Part shown: one piece after another, positions 25,601 to 40,600 of the stretch
Layout of the letters: each line of letters begins with the position of its first letter
Position numbering within the stretch: the stretch's first letter is position 1
Assembly (NCBI GenBank): GCA_000149265.1
Contig: CH003313.1
Span: 1,177,503 to 1,241,502, forward strand
Source: Ciona savignyi
Lineage: Eukaryota > Chordata > Ascidiacea > Phlebobranchia > Cionidae
Length of the DNA stretch: 64,000 nucleotides
Reading direction: 5' to 3'
Program-made: the position numbers and the translations under genes
The notes under the pieces: generated by a model
What the model saw: the letters and a program-made list of their open reading frames with translations, nothing else
Told to the model about the DNA's origin: nothing
The model's database searches: none

Positions 25601-28600
25601 ACTGTCTTTGCTCTGTTGCTGTTTGTTACAATCTTTTTTGTAACAACGGCTATTTGGTAACAATATTTACTTTGTACACACACAATTTAATTGTATTTTT
25701 ATTAGATTTACCCTAAAAAACATTAGGTATTTCGACACCACATCTTTTCTTGGCCCAAAGCAATTTCTGGTCTCCACAAAAAAGAATAACAATGTTTTTT
25801 TAACGAGTCCCGCAATGCAATAATCTGTGAATTTTTCTTTGAAAATGTTAACACTCTGTACCTGATACTTAGGCAAAAAATGAATCGTTATTTTATTAAA
25901 ATAAATAAAACATTTTTTTCCTAAAACTAAAAAATGTAACTTGCAGGTTAAGTGGTCTTCAATCCGAGTTGCGTCAATCAAGCCAGATTGTTACTACAAA
26001 TGAGAACAAGTTATCTCAGCTGCAAGAACTGGTGGAGCAACTGAGTAATTCAATGGCAGATGTTATTGCTTCGCTGGAGCAGAAATCAAGGACTGAACTT
26101 CGTTTACAACAGTCAAGGTCGGGTGAGGTACAGGAAGTGCGGAATAAACTGGACCAAACCAGTCACCACATTCGAGCATTGCAGGTAATAGTTTTGCAAA
26201 CTTGTTAATGTTTTTTATTATACTGTTGTGCGTATCTGGCGTAGGAAAACTATATGAGACTTATTTTAAGCGTTGTTAGCTTTTTTAAACCCATGATGGG
26301 CTGGTTGTTGTTAAACTGTTTTTTGTATGTAGTGTTTTAACCGTTTAGCCACATGACTGTACAGACTTCTTACATTTTTGTCTCAGTTGTTAGGTCTCTA
26401 AACCAGAAGGTTACTAGTTAAAAACCAGCCTTTAAATAGCAATATCTTAATCTTATACCATAAACTAAAATAGTTCGGTATCCCGACCATTGACACAAGG
26501 TCATCTAACAAATTTTTTGTGTTATGATGTCTTTTCTCAAAGATAAACATAAGTAGGTTGTACAACACTGGCCATGTAGCGTAAAGGATAGTGAATAATG
26601 TGGACTCAAGGTAAACAAACAATTACCATATTAATAAACCTATTTTCTCCCACCTATCGGAATAAATACAATGCTCCAATCCTAACCTAAGCAGTAGGTA
26701 GCAGTGGGTAAAGCATAATTAATTTCACAGAGAGAACTTCAACACCACAACGAACGACTTCATATTTTGAACCAACGGTTGATTGACAGAGAAAGTCGCA
26801 CAACCATTCATCAGGTTTCACCTGCAAAAGAAACAGATAAGGAAAACAATGACTTTTTATCTGCATCAGGTAATTTAAGAAACCAATATGTTTCATAAAT
26901 TTGTAGACTATTTTCTTAAATGTCTGCTTCTGACTTACTTGATGAGCCATAGGCAAATATTAGAAGTGGGAAATATTATCAACTTTACTGTTATGAGACT
27001 GTGGATGCACAGATTGGGAAAATAAAATTTTACAATTGTTAGTCAAGGTAATCTGAAGATTTTTTAAGTTATACCCTATGTTGTATTTCCCCATCCTTGG
27101 GAATAAATATAAATGTTCTATTCTACTTATCAATCCATTATCTGATTGCTCCAAACTATTTTTATACGATCTTAAACAAATGAAGCCTAGAAAATAAAAT
27201 CAACTTTCCAACCTGCCAGGTTACAGACTTCTAAAATTGATCTGCATTTGTAATAAATTTGCCAATTCTTTCTGTCTTTTATACTTTGTCATTGGAATGT
27301 GTTGTTAAAAAGATTTACCATAAATTGCATGGTAATCATTCCATAAGTTTAGGTGTGGCATCCGTGTTTAGTTTCACCAATATTTAATAATTACATTGAC
27401 ATGTTCAATGACCATAATTTTACCTTTTCCTGTTTCTTTGATAAAATTGATATAAATTATCTTTAAACTTTGAATATAAAAATAAACCAACTGAAGCTCT
27501 TGCTTAGGATGGCTTCCTGAAATATCAACAACAACCATGACAACAACAACGACAAATATTCCATCTGATGCTTCCAACCAATCCAACATCAATTCTGTCA
27601 TTGAACCTTTATTGTCTCAGTTGAATTCCATCAATCATGCCATAACATCATTGGAGGAAAGGTTTAATCAACAACAACAAAGTATCAACTCGACAAGGGA
27701 AGATATCGATCAGGTTTGGATACCATGAATCAACATGATGTCTCTTGTCTTCTATTTCGTTGTTTTATCTTATTATTGGTTATTCCCTGGAAGCGTTTTT
27801 GTGCAAGTACCAGGTATCTATAAGATTATTTTGCGTTAACTGTCAGTACTGGAACTAGTTTTTTTTTATACTCAGAGTGGAACATCGAAATTTGTTATTA
27901 CTAGAAAAAATTCAGTTTGCAGTTGCACATTTGATATTTCTTTTAACTTTTATTTTGAATCTAGTGATTTAAGGCAAAAAAGGTTAAATACCTGGACCAG
28001 CTGATCCTAGAAGTGGCAGAAGTAGGAGGGAGAATTTATCTTGACACTTTTTATTATCATACAGCATATAAAAATCAAATTCCACAAGTCTACAGCAGTC
28101 GCCTATTGGATATTATACATACATGACTCTTATATATTTTAACAGAGACTTGAACTGTTGAAGAACAGGAATACCCACACCGACAGTGGAATACTAATTG
28201 TACTTTCCACACTTGAACATCAGTTGTCCAATGTCAGTTCACGGTTGGATGGTTTTGTAGTCTTGACCAATCAGTATCAAGCCAGGATTGATGAATCGGA
28301 AAAGGTGTCAGTAAATGCAAGCAAACTTGCAAAACTTGCACTTGATACCTGTGTCAATGTGAATGCAAGTTCAAATGCTATTGCAAATCAAATCAACACC
28401 TCAATTTTGAACAGGTAAGCTTTGTTATTATTTTTCACAGTCTCAGAAGAATCTGTGTATGCTATTATTATAAATGTATTTCAGTAGTAGCTTCAATTCT
28501 TAATAGTTTGTTGCTTGTGTATTTAGCAAAGCGATAGGTCCAGTGGGTTTAAGCAATGTCTGCTAAGTGCCATGCTAAGAAAACATATGAATAACAAGAA

Positions 28601-31600
28601 GCTGGTCTGGATATCCTTATCTACCGACTACGGACAAGACATGCTACCATGGAAGTGATGCAACCCGGTGGTAAAACATTGAATTATATTACCAGGTCAC
28701 AGCATGAGACCATGAAAGCTGCAGAATTGGCTGCGCAGTTTAAAAGGTTAAGTGATCTTGTGGAGGATCAGCAATTTGTTGTATCTCACCATGCGCATAA
28801 TAATACCGAAAGCGATGTAATACAAATGTCAGCATCACTTCAAGCACTGCAAAGTTACTTTATGGTGAATATCTTTTGTTTTATCAATTTATTTGTGTTT
28901 TATTTATAAATGTAAATGGTAATTAATAACAGGTAATAAATTAAAGCTTAAATATATGGTAAATACTGAATATTTCTTACTAAGTTGGTACTACACAAAA
29001 TACTTCGTGCATTTAGATGTTAATATTCAAACTGTCTTTACCAGTGGTCCCCAAACCCCTCGGTACTGGTCACCGGATCAGTTGGTACCAGGCCGCACCA
29101 GCCGCATATTTAACTTTTTGTTTTCCTCTTTTATTTTTGTGTTGCATAGTTTTTTCTTTCACCCAATAGTTTTGCAAATGACTTGAAGTTCTTTGTTTAT
29201 AAAGATGTTACAAGCCTATATATGATGCTACAAAGTCACTTGTTAGCATGTTTGCTGGAAAGCAATAATCAAGATTCCCCTAGGCCGCAGTAAATTATCA
29301 AATCTTTACCCGTCCTAAGTGGTAAAAAAGTTGGGGACCACCGGTTTACACCATACAGAATCCAGATTAAAACACCACTTTGCATGGATGTTTTCCTGAA
29401 CACCATATAAACATTGTATGGATGTTTTCCTGGAAAGGGGCATATAAACATTGCCTATATCCAAAAGATACGAACGCCTCATTAAATACTTTTAATTAAT
29501 CATACAATTTACTGAAATTACTTTGGTTAATTAACTATTGGTAGACTGAAAGATTCTAGTATTTTTATAAGGATAAACATATCCTTGCATACAGAGTAAT
29601 ATTTTTCAAAATAAATCATTTCATTCAGGCATTTACTTCTCATTTGAAAAACCTGACCAGTACATTAACAACAGAAGATTCTAGGAAGGATGACAATGAT
29701 GTAATCGATAGAAAGATTGCTGGCATCCTGTCAAATGAGTTAGACTCAGCGTCATCGAACCTTACTCAGGGGTTGGAAACTATGGGCAAATTATTTACCA
29801 ATGTTTCTGGAACAGTTAATTATCTGCTCAATGGTTATGAACAGTTAAGACAGGATGTTAATTTGAATAATAGAAGGAATGCTCAATCATTTTCAATGGA
29901 ACAGGTTTGTAATGCTTTTTTGCCAAAAGTTAGCTGAGTGGGTAGATTTTTAACTGTCAATTGAAACTTAATAGTCACATTTTATATGTTTTTTTGGATG
30001 ACTCTATTATTAGCCATTACATAAAGCCAGCAACATTTAATTTTTAAATAAAACCTGAAATTTATCACAACACAATATTATTACACCAATAACCCAACTA
30101 TCATTTTGACGAATACTCTTTTTCCTCTTTCAGTTGCCATTATTTAATTGTTATTGGTAAGGATTTCCATGTGTACGCTGATTGTGTTTGTTGAAAATGG
30201 TAAAAAGCCTAAAAAAATTGTTTCACATCATATCATTAAACACAAATAGTGTCAGGCACCACGGCCACATTCCAGTTATAGAGCATGCAATATTATATGT
30301 TTTTTTATGGAATGGGGAAACATAAGAATATTGTCACATGGACATTTGTAAGATTAACAAAGGCTCACCATCAGAGCTATTACAGTATGTAGTAATTGTG
30401 ATATAAGCTTTAGATTTTATTTAAACAATTATATCACTATGTTTAAATAATGATTGTTAGATGTCTTGGACTTCAGCTCTTACATAGAGTGTGGGTTCTT
30501 ACCCCTGATCTATTATTTAAATAGTAAAGTTCTAAAAAAAAACAACATATTTTTAAATTACAATTTCTTTTCACAGTTTTCCACATTCTCAACCACTCTG
30601 GGAACAGTTCAGGGCCAAATAAGGGCATTTGAAGTCAAACTGAATGAACTAGAAAAACAACACAATGATGATGTCACAGCCCTGTATGAGAATACCAGTG
30701 AAAATAGCAGAAGTTTGGAAAGGTGAAGTAGATTGAACTGTATTTGTTATGTAAACCTAAGTCTTGCGATATAAAAAGCCAATTTACTACATGTGTTTTG
30801 TCGCCACCGTGGATTTAGTGTCCACGTCTATATATGCCGAAAATTAATAATTGATTGATTTTTAGACGTGTGTTTTAATGACTGTTTGTTTGCTGTTTTG
30901 TTTTGTATTCCAAATTTTTACAAAGGGTCCGGCTTCGTGTTTTTATCATGAAAACTAAAAATAAACTAAACTGTGTTATACATTCTTATTTATCTCACAT
31001 TCTAAAAAAATTCTTACCTGTTTAGCATTTACGTATTGTTCGAAGTAAAAAAATTTATAACTTATAAAAAATATTTGTATATTTGTAAAGAATTTATTTT
31101 TCTACCAAAATATATTTTGGGTTAATCATGATCTCTATGATTTTATTTTATTAAAAGTTAATAATACGAGACTAGAAATATAAATAACTATATAAAACTA
31201 AGGATATTAAAAGTCAATATAAAATATATTTTTAGTCTGTTAAGTGTGATATTTATTTATAGTTATAATGATCACTTTATCCTTACAAAGAGAAACCATG
31301 TCATAAACACTTTATACTCAAAATAAAGTTGTCAAAGTAGTATCTGTATGTCATTTTATATAAACATGAAGAAAATGCAGCTTTTTAGAATATACTATAT
31401 AATATATGTAGACCTGTAACCATTTTATACCTTTAACCAACATATTTTTTAGAGTATCAACAAGTGTAGTTGAACACTCACTCATGCTATCAGACTACAA
31501 CTCATTATTAGGACGAACTGATTCGAAATTACGTGAACTTGGAAATCAAGTATCTGGTAATACAGGTAGGTTTAATGCACGAATATCACAAGTCCTAAAA

Positions 31601-34600
31601 TTGTGCAGAAGTATAGGATAGGATATTCATGTATATACCTGAGAATGGGAAAACCAAGGGGGTTAGCACACGGACAATTGTCACATTACCTCGCGCCGAC
31701 CGTCGGATTACCGAACTATTGCAGTGTGTTGTGTATGATTCACACGTTCCTTCAGTTTGGTAGAACCCATTAATTCGCTGGGATCAGACAATGTCCATTT
31801 TTTCCAATACAGTGTGCAGCAACATTGTCTTCTTTGTGTGCCTGTGGTACTTAAAATTCAAAGTGATAACTTATCCTGCACTTTCTACATCCCGAAAATA
31901 AACATAAGTAAATCCCACCCCTAAATTTATTATTCTTCAATTAATTTTTTCAACCAGATACATGGGTCGCCCCAGTTGCATTGATCGGTGCAGTTGAGCA
32001 AGTTATCTTAACATTGAGAAATGCCAGTTCGACATTCACAGCAATTGCTGATAAATCCCCCTTGGTTGAAATAGAAACCTACACCGCATATGAGGACCAT
32101 GAGACTGATTATAGTACAAAGGTTCTAAATTATTCATTTGTAATAGTTTAATTTGTTTTATTTACGTAACTATTTGTGGTTTGATACTAACACCAAGTGG
32201 AAACAAGTCTATAGCATAGAAAATACTTAAATGATGTAAATTACGAACCTAATTTAATGTTGCATTATTGTAAGATGTAATTACAAGCAACTAGGTTTAT
32301 AATGAAACACAGGGCACAAAATAACTACACCCGAACTACTTTACATAGCAACGCAGGGACAGTAATTAATTAAAATTTTTACAACGTGAGAGTCCTCTTT
32401 ATCAGTTTTATTCGCTTTTTATGGAAGTTTTGACTTTAAAGAATAACAATCTTTGTTTTAAAGACCTATCCTGATACGATGGAGGTGACACCAGATGAAT
32501 CAGAGGTTGGTAATAAACAGGAATATTATAGTGTTGTGTGTATCTGTTCCAGTAAAAGTATTCATAGAATATTTACTTTTTTTGCTGTTTAATTATAGTT
32601 AAGAATAAATATAGTAAATAACTTAATTAAGCTTACGGAACAAACTGTAGTAGTTAAAATATTTTTTATCTACATATAAGTTATATAACATGAGAAAAAA
32701 ATAAGCAACACTAAGTGGGTAAATAGAATTATTTAAAACAGCATCAAACAATAAAAGCATTTATAATAAAAGCAAACACAAATGTTGAAAAACTCGGTGT
32801 TATTGTTTTTAATTTATTTTTCTTCAGAATATGTTTAAAGTCACGAACATGAACCTTGCAAATGTGTTGGCCAATCTTTCTACTTCCGTGGGAAGCGTTT
32901 TGGAAACTATAACAAATTCCAGAACCTTCGCAAACTCTGTGGACCGTGACGGGGTTTCTGCAGGAAGCAATTTGAGATTCAGTCAACTGCTTGAAAGAAT
33001 AAATGAACTTGAAGGTAAAAACAGTTTTCTAAGCAAGTACATCTACTATGACACAATAGTAATACAACCAGTTTGAGTGGCAACTAGCACATTAATCAGA
33101 CTCAAAATGACCATTTGATACTTGTTCTTGGCAAAACCATATTGTAGTCATTGCCCACACCCAATGCTATATTTGTAACTCCTGCAAATTAATTTTTTTA
33201 GTTATTTTTAAATATATTTGATAATAATAATAATAATAAATTGTCCTGGATTTTATTTTTATAATATAATATTATGGAGTTATTATAGAGTTAACAAAAA
33301 AATATGTTTATTTTTCCAAACATTTCAAGTTAAAATGTCCTTTAGACTTGATGTCAAATCAGCAAGTTCCAAACTTCAATGTTGACAATATAACCAATTC
33401 AATTTCTGCTCTGTCACAACAAATTCAAATGGTTTCACTTGAACGGCTTGAATCTTACGGTAAAAATAAGGTAATGCAAACTGATTTAAATTTTCCTTTT
33501 TATATTATAGCGGATGGTAATCATTGCACTGGTAAAATATATTAAGAGCTATTCCAATATTTTAATAAATATTTTAATTTTTAAACATTTTCCAGAATAT
33601 AAGCACAGACGTGATGACAAGCATCAGTGAATTAAGATCAGGTCTGTTGAGACAACAAGGTCGTATAGATGATTTGTTCGTCACAACAAATGCATTGAAT
33701 TCCAGCATGTCTGGGTATCGATTGAAAGCAGAAGTTCAGGTGAACAGGATCTTTCCATTTAGAGATTAACACACAGGCAATCATCATATCATCTCATCTC
33801 CACTGACATGTTACTAGAGCTATTGCAGTGTGTTATGTATGATTCACACCTTCCTTTAATTTGGTGAAACCTATTAATCTGCTGGGTTCAGGCAGTATCT
33901 GCAAAGTGCCTAGCCCAAGAACACAACCAACTAGTATACCACCAGAGTAATCTGTCCAACAAAGATCCTATTTGTTGGGTTGATTTATACCGAATCGAAT
34001 TTTTAGTATATGATGCATGGACTGAGTAGGAAAGGAATGGCTAAAAATGTTGGCCAAAGGCTTGCGAAACCAACTAATTTCTAGCATTGTTTTAATGGAT
34101 AATGAACATATAATACGGTGCTGAAAACCAGTGAAATTGTTTTGATTTAAACAAAAAACTAAATTTGCATCTTTACTTCACTCTATACTGTACAAGTCAT
34201 ACTCTAAAGCTCTGATAACTATACTGTGGACATGTGCTGATAAATTTTCGTGCAACATCACCTGCTAAATTTTCCCATCTTAGAGGCTAAACATGCATGT
34301 CTCATTTATAATTGTTTCACACCTAGAACACCCAGTTAAACAATCTGGTTTTGATGCAATCGACTTTCAACCGAGAAGTTTCTGAGTGCAAACAAACCTC
34401 CCGAGAACTCAACATAGAAATAGCAAATAAAACGGAAACACTGAGATCGCAGATGGAAGAAATGGAAACAAGGTTGGTACCACATGCCCACTATTAGTAC
34501 GACAGATTAGTCTAGTGGGTTAGTGCTTCACCTTTCAGCCGAAGGGTGACAGGTACGAAACTGGTCGCTAGCTAGTCGGTTGTGTCTTTAGACATTGCCT

Positions 34601-37600
34601 GAACCCAATGGAAGGATTGGGTTAACTAAATTGGAGTAACTTGTGAATCATACACCACACACTGCATTATCTCCGGTAACCCAACAGTGAGGTGATCTGA
34701 CGATTGCCCATGTTTTAACCCCTTAGCTTTCTCCATTCATGGGAATAAACATGAAAATCCTATCCTAGTTGCCAAAACTGTACTGGATCAATTACATAGA
34801 ATCATAATTTTTAATTTCTGAAATGTGTTAAATATCTCTGTATCTATGAGCAATGTTAATTAGGTGTGCCAACACATTTGAGCATGGATGTATTAATTTT
34901 AGAAATTTCAACAAATTGCTATTTTATCTGTTTTATTTTCAAACATCACATAAGTAATTAAATTTAGTTTACCAAACATGGAAAAGGTTTATAATAAAAA
35001 TCTTGTTGGACTCGGACAGAAGCAAAACCAAACCACTGTTTTAATGTTATGTGTTAAACTGTAATGCTTGCCACATCATTTCCAGGATTTTAAACACAAG
35101 ATGCTATCATTATATTCATATCTCATACAGATTGTTGGATGGCACTAGCCAAATTTCACAACGCTTGTCTGTCAACCAAGAGTCAATGCTCACTGATATG
35201 TTTGGAGTCATGGATGATGTGTTGGCTCTGAACTTCACTCTTGTTTCGGTCATGAACTTTGTCACGGATATGCAAGAAGGTTAGTTGTTTATTTTTATTT
35301 ATTTATAGGAATTATTGTAAAGAAAAAATTTCCTGATTGATGACTAAACAGGTGATTTGGTCTTTAGCCTGACAACTATTCTGTGTCGGGAATTTTATCC
35401 AAAACTTTCTTGTATTTGCACTGCCTTCACACCTATTGCCTGAACTGTGTATAATGGGATTGCCTGGACTGTGTTTAAATACTCATGTTTATCTTTGAGA
35501 AAAATGGTTATAATTGTTACAAATAAACTCCTTAATCCACTGAGTTCAGTCAATGACTAAGTGCCTTTTAATAGGACTTACTTCTAGTTGGATTTGTTTA
35601 GTTTATTTTTCGTTTTCATGATGAAAACACGAAGCAGGATCTTTGGTAAAAAATTGGAAAAAACGAAAAAACAGCAGTCGTTAAAAGGTTTAATTCTGCA
35701 ACCAGTTGGTTTTTATTGTGCTAGCACTGGTCCATTTTGATATTTATTCATCGATAAACATTATTGATTTGCAGAAGTCAGATTGCAACTGTCAACGTTG
35801 GAGACACTTCCACTGGAACGAGTGCAAAGCTCTATTGAACAACATGGCAACCTGCTCAACAATCTATTTGAAGAACAGCAATTGCAAGAAAGGTGGGATA
35901 AATTGCTGGAATTATTTGCATCACAGGATAGGTCTTGGTGGCCTAGCCGCTGGTATATCCATTTTGATTTCAGTTAACAGTTGTTGGTCATAGATGTAGG
36001 TATTGCAATGTCTTTTATGTAATTTTTATTTAATCCATTGGAATCAACTGGATCAATCTAAAGTGTCTCGCTAAAGACAAAACTGATCGGTTGAAGCACA
36101 GTTAGCGATCGAGAGATCCTTGGGCAAGAAACTTTGCGAACACCACCTATACCCAGTAAAATAATGGGTTGAGCTAAAACGGTAGAATAGTTTTATTTAT
36201 ATAGAACACACTGCAATAGCTGTGAAAGGGATAGAATCTTTATGTTTATACCAAACTAATCTGTAACCTACCAAACTAATCTGTAACCTACCAAACTAAT
36301 CTGTAGGACAATGGAACCTGACTTCCTTTGCCTTTTCCCATTCTCACAATTAATTTAGAATATCCTATTCTTATTCTAAACAGAACGCATTCACACAATT
36401 TTAATAGCCAAGTTCATTACAAACAGCAAAATGCAAGAATTTGAAAGAAAGGCTGCACTATCCGAGGCAGATGTGATGTCAATGAAAGAAAATCTATCAA
36501 ATGTCAATGTTGGTTTAGAGTTACTAAGCAACTTAACTCACACAAGACTGTCCAATGCATTGGAAGTGGTGAATGACCTGAAACTGAGATTAGACAGGGT
36601 AATGTTATTGTTTTCCTCATTACTAGTGTTAACTTTGTTTCAGCTGGTAACTCTTATGATTTAATTTGTCTGGCTCTCAAATCTAAAAGATAAAAATATT
36701 ACAAGTATTAAGCCTGAAAGATTCTTAAAGGGTTCAGTTTTAACTAGAAACTCTTATGGTTTTATTTGTCTTCTTTGAAAGACTGAAAAATTAGGATATT
36801 ATTTGCTTTTATTTTTCCACAAATCTTCTGTAGAGTGAAGAAAGCCAGACCACGGCGCTCACAGTTGCCTCAGAAGATGCCCGAGATCTGGACCAGCGAC
36901 TCTCTGCTGTCATCGAGGGACTGGGGGCCCAGCTAGCAGAAGCCAATTCATCTTGGCAGCAAAACCGTGCAAACCTGCAGCAGATCCAGCACCAAGTGGC
37001 GAGTTTCAACAACATGGAACACAACACGGAGATGGCGCTTATGCGACATTCTATGGACCTGAAAAGCCACCAAAGAAAAATGGAAGTAAGAACATCAACT
37101 TGTAGAAATAGGACAATTTTTTTGGAGATCTGTGACCTTGGAAAAAGGAATTTAGCAGATTTCTTGCACCAGATGGATAAATCGGTTGAGTAAACTTTTC
37201 TTAAGCATTTTTTAACACAATACAAATGGGCTATGTGTATAAGATAATCTTGTGATTGCCTTGTCATAGCCCTTATTACCTTTTCCTGTTATAACAGCCC
37301 TTATTTTACAGGAATAAGCATAATTTTGTAAGTGTATCAATCCTATTACATTCAGTCTGTGGAAGTAAACAAAAGCATTCAATGTGGTTTACATGGTTTC
37401 TTTTTTCAGGCAACCGAAAACTTACTACAGACGATCACAGAGACAGTGACGCTGAACAGTAACCAGATAACCCTGCTCACTGGTGAGCTCATGATGAGGG
37501 GTGATAAACAAACCATGACTACCAGCTTCTTATCTGACATGATTGCCAATCACACAATTGAGCTTGAAGAAATATATAACCAGGTGAAACAGGGAATTAG

Positions 37601-40600
37601 TTCATGTCATTGTCTGCTGAATTTGGCATCAGTGCTTCTGGACAAATTTTCGTTTAAATTGTATTGGTTTGATAAACATTATGTTTCTGCATTGCCACTA
37701 CATTACATTACATTAATATGGGCGGGTCCACAGTAGCTACCGGGACCAGGAATTTAGGCCATAGAAGGCCCATTACTCCAGCGCCCGGGGCTAACATGGA
37801 TCCGGGATATAGCGGTCAAGTCGGCCAGTGTCCTGAAGGAAACTGACTAAATGCTTGACCGGGATAGATGCGAGATCATCAGATCTAAAAACTCCAAAAT
37901 TTCTCCATTTGGTTACAGAAAATGCTGGACAATGGCCAACATAGTGTAAAGGAGTCTCGTCTTCTTCTTGGCAGAAGGGACAGGTTGCACATGCCATGCG
38001 CATGAGGATGGATTGGTGCTTTGCCAAATTGGCATGACCAGTGATAATCTGAAGAACAGATCGTAACTGCTCCGCCGCAGCCGGAGAAGTTTCCTGGACA
38101 GGGATAGGCCTTGTCCAAGACACTCCTTCGTCTGACGACAGCCACAGTGTTGTCTCCATTCTTCAGCATGTTTTCGGCTCATCCACGCCTCCAATTCTGT
38201 TCTGACAGAGCAGACAGGAATACAGAGGGATGGTTCTGGACCGATGAAGGCAGTGCTGGATGCGTCACGAGCCAACTCGTCAGCTTGATCATTGCCATCA
38301 AAGTTTGAGTGGCCTGGAATCCAGCAGAGTTCCACAAGATTAAGCCCTCCAAGATTGTGAAGAAGGTACCATGTCTCTTGCAGCAAGGGGCTAAAGCTCA
38401 GGAGAGCTTTCAGAGCAGCCTGACTATCACTGTGAATGGTGATGGACATTTTTGCAGTGTTCCAAGACTGCAGAATCCTTGCAGCTTGGTTTATTGCAAG
38501 AATCTCTGTTTGAAAGACTGAGGGGAAGCTTCCAAGTGGAAAGCTGAATTTGTAATCAAACTTGGTGGATTGAATAAGTACTCCAGCACCAGTCGATCCA
38601 TCTAGTCGTGACCCATCAGTGTAACAGACAAGCTGTGATGGGTCAGATGGTCGTGCAGGTGGAGTGATGTTGTCACGGTCGCTGATCTGAATTGCGAAAT
38701 GGCGTTCCAGATGGAGAGTGCAGGAACTGCAATCCACTGGCAATGAGAGAAGATGGATATCTTCCATTGCTTGGTTGCAGATGTCAATATGACTTTTCTT
38801 GTGCCACACTGAGTAACCAGTCCCCTTCTAGTGATCTAAAAATCTCAGGCGGTGTGCCGTTTTAATGGCTGTGCCCTGGAGGTACAGGTGCAGCGGGGGG
38901 AGGTTAAGTAGCATCTCCATTGCCCTTGTGGGGGTGCCTTTAAAGGCGCCAGTGATGCATAGGCAGGCTAATCTTTGAACCTTGCGCAGGTTGTCCTGTA
39001 TATTGCGCTGGTATGTTGCGCTGACTGACACTAATGAAGCATAGGTCAGGATAGGTCGGATAATCTGACAGTAGAGCCACATCATTATTTTTGGCTGTAG
39101 CCCCCATGTAGGGCCAACTGCTCTACGGCATTGTGCTAGAGCAGCAGTTGCTTTCTTGATACGACTTGAATGGTGATTCTTCCAAGACAACTTGTTGTCC
39201 AGGATGACACCAAGATACTTAGCTTCCTTTGATAGGCTAAGCTGGATATTGTGGAGAAAAATTGGTCTTAACGACCATTTTCTCCTTCTTGTGAACATTA
39301 CCACCACTGTCTTTGCCGGGGCAAAGCGAAGGTGGTTGTTTATTGCCCATTTTTCCAGACGATTAAGGGTTGATTGGGCAATCGTCCCAATCATTGATGG
39401 GTCTGGGCCAGATATAATGACGCTTAAGTCATCAGCATATGCTTGCACAAGTGCAGCCTCTTGGCTGGTGAATTGGCGTAGTAGAGTGTCCACCAGGAGG
39501 TTCCATAACAAGGGGGATAGGATTCCCCCTTGTGGGCAACCTTTTTTGACCTGTTTTTTCTCGGTACAACCATGCAGTTCTGCTGTGGCTGTTCGGTGTT
39601 TAAGCATATAACTTATCCATCATATACCTGTTTCATTAACATGATACTTTCGCAAAGGAACTTTCATGGAATCAAAAGTGGCATTAGAGAAGGCTCCTTC
39701 AATATCCAGAAATACTCCAAGTGCATATTGGTTATGGAAGACCGCCTTCTCCAGTTTGATGATAATATTGTGGAGGGCATCTTCGGTAGAAAATCCCGCT
39801 CTATATGCATATTGGTTGGGGTGTAAGGGGGATTGTCCAATAGGTCCCTCCTGCAGATACCAAAGTATGAGTCTCTCGAAGCCCTTCATCACGAATGACA
39901 TGAGACTCAGGGGTCGATAGGCCTTTGCCAATAAGTAGTCTTCCTTTCCTGGTTTGGGTGGGAAAACCACTCTCACGACCAGCCATCTTTGTGGGATAAA
40001 ACCCAACAGGAGAGATGCTTTAAAGATCTGGATAAGAAGGGGCACAGGATTTCCAATCCTTTTTGAATAAGTATTGGATAGATTCCATCGGGCCCTGGGC
40101 TTTTAAAAGGCTTAAATGATGTATAAGCAGCCTTAATTCTTTCAGCTGTGATGATGTTGTTGACTAGCACTTCATCGCTAGCTTGAATTGAGGACCATTG
40201 TTTAACGTGGTTAGCAGATGATCCTTGATTCTTTACGTTCCCTGGGAAGTGTGCGTCCAGTAGAACGTGTAAGGTGTCAGATGGAGTGCTGGAGAAATCA
40301 CCATTAGATTTCCGTAGAGATCCAATCTGAAGAGAGCGATGCTTCTTGAGGATTCGATGAAGCCGTGCCATTGCTGGCAAGGTGTTCACCTCCTCACACA
40401 ATTTGCGCCAAGACGCCCGTTTTCTGGAGCGAATGGCATTTTTGTAAGCTCGGACTCATCCCATGCGGCAGGAGTCTTAAGCTTAAGAGCTTTCCAGTGG
40501 TAGCGTCTCGCACAGCGACGAAGAAGTGTGAGTTCTGCACACCACCAGGAAGGAGTGTCATTTGATGTTCTTTTGATCAGGCGACATGATTTCTCATATG

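Noticed and set aside
35706-35993. 95-codon ORF overlapping exon 39
   Set aside because: It is in a different frame from the stalk and reads through both splice sites; the exon's own frame matches its neighbours in phase.
39192-39920. Plus-strand ORFs of 139, 98 and 84 codons
   Set aside because: They are shadows of the antisense LINE reverse transcriptase, which has clear motifs on the minus strand.
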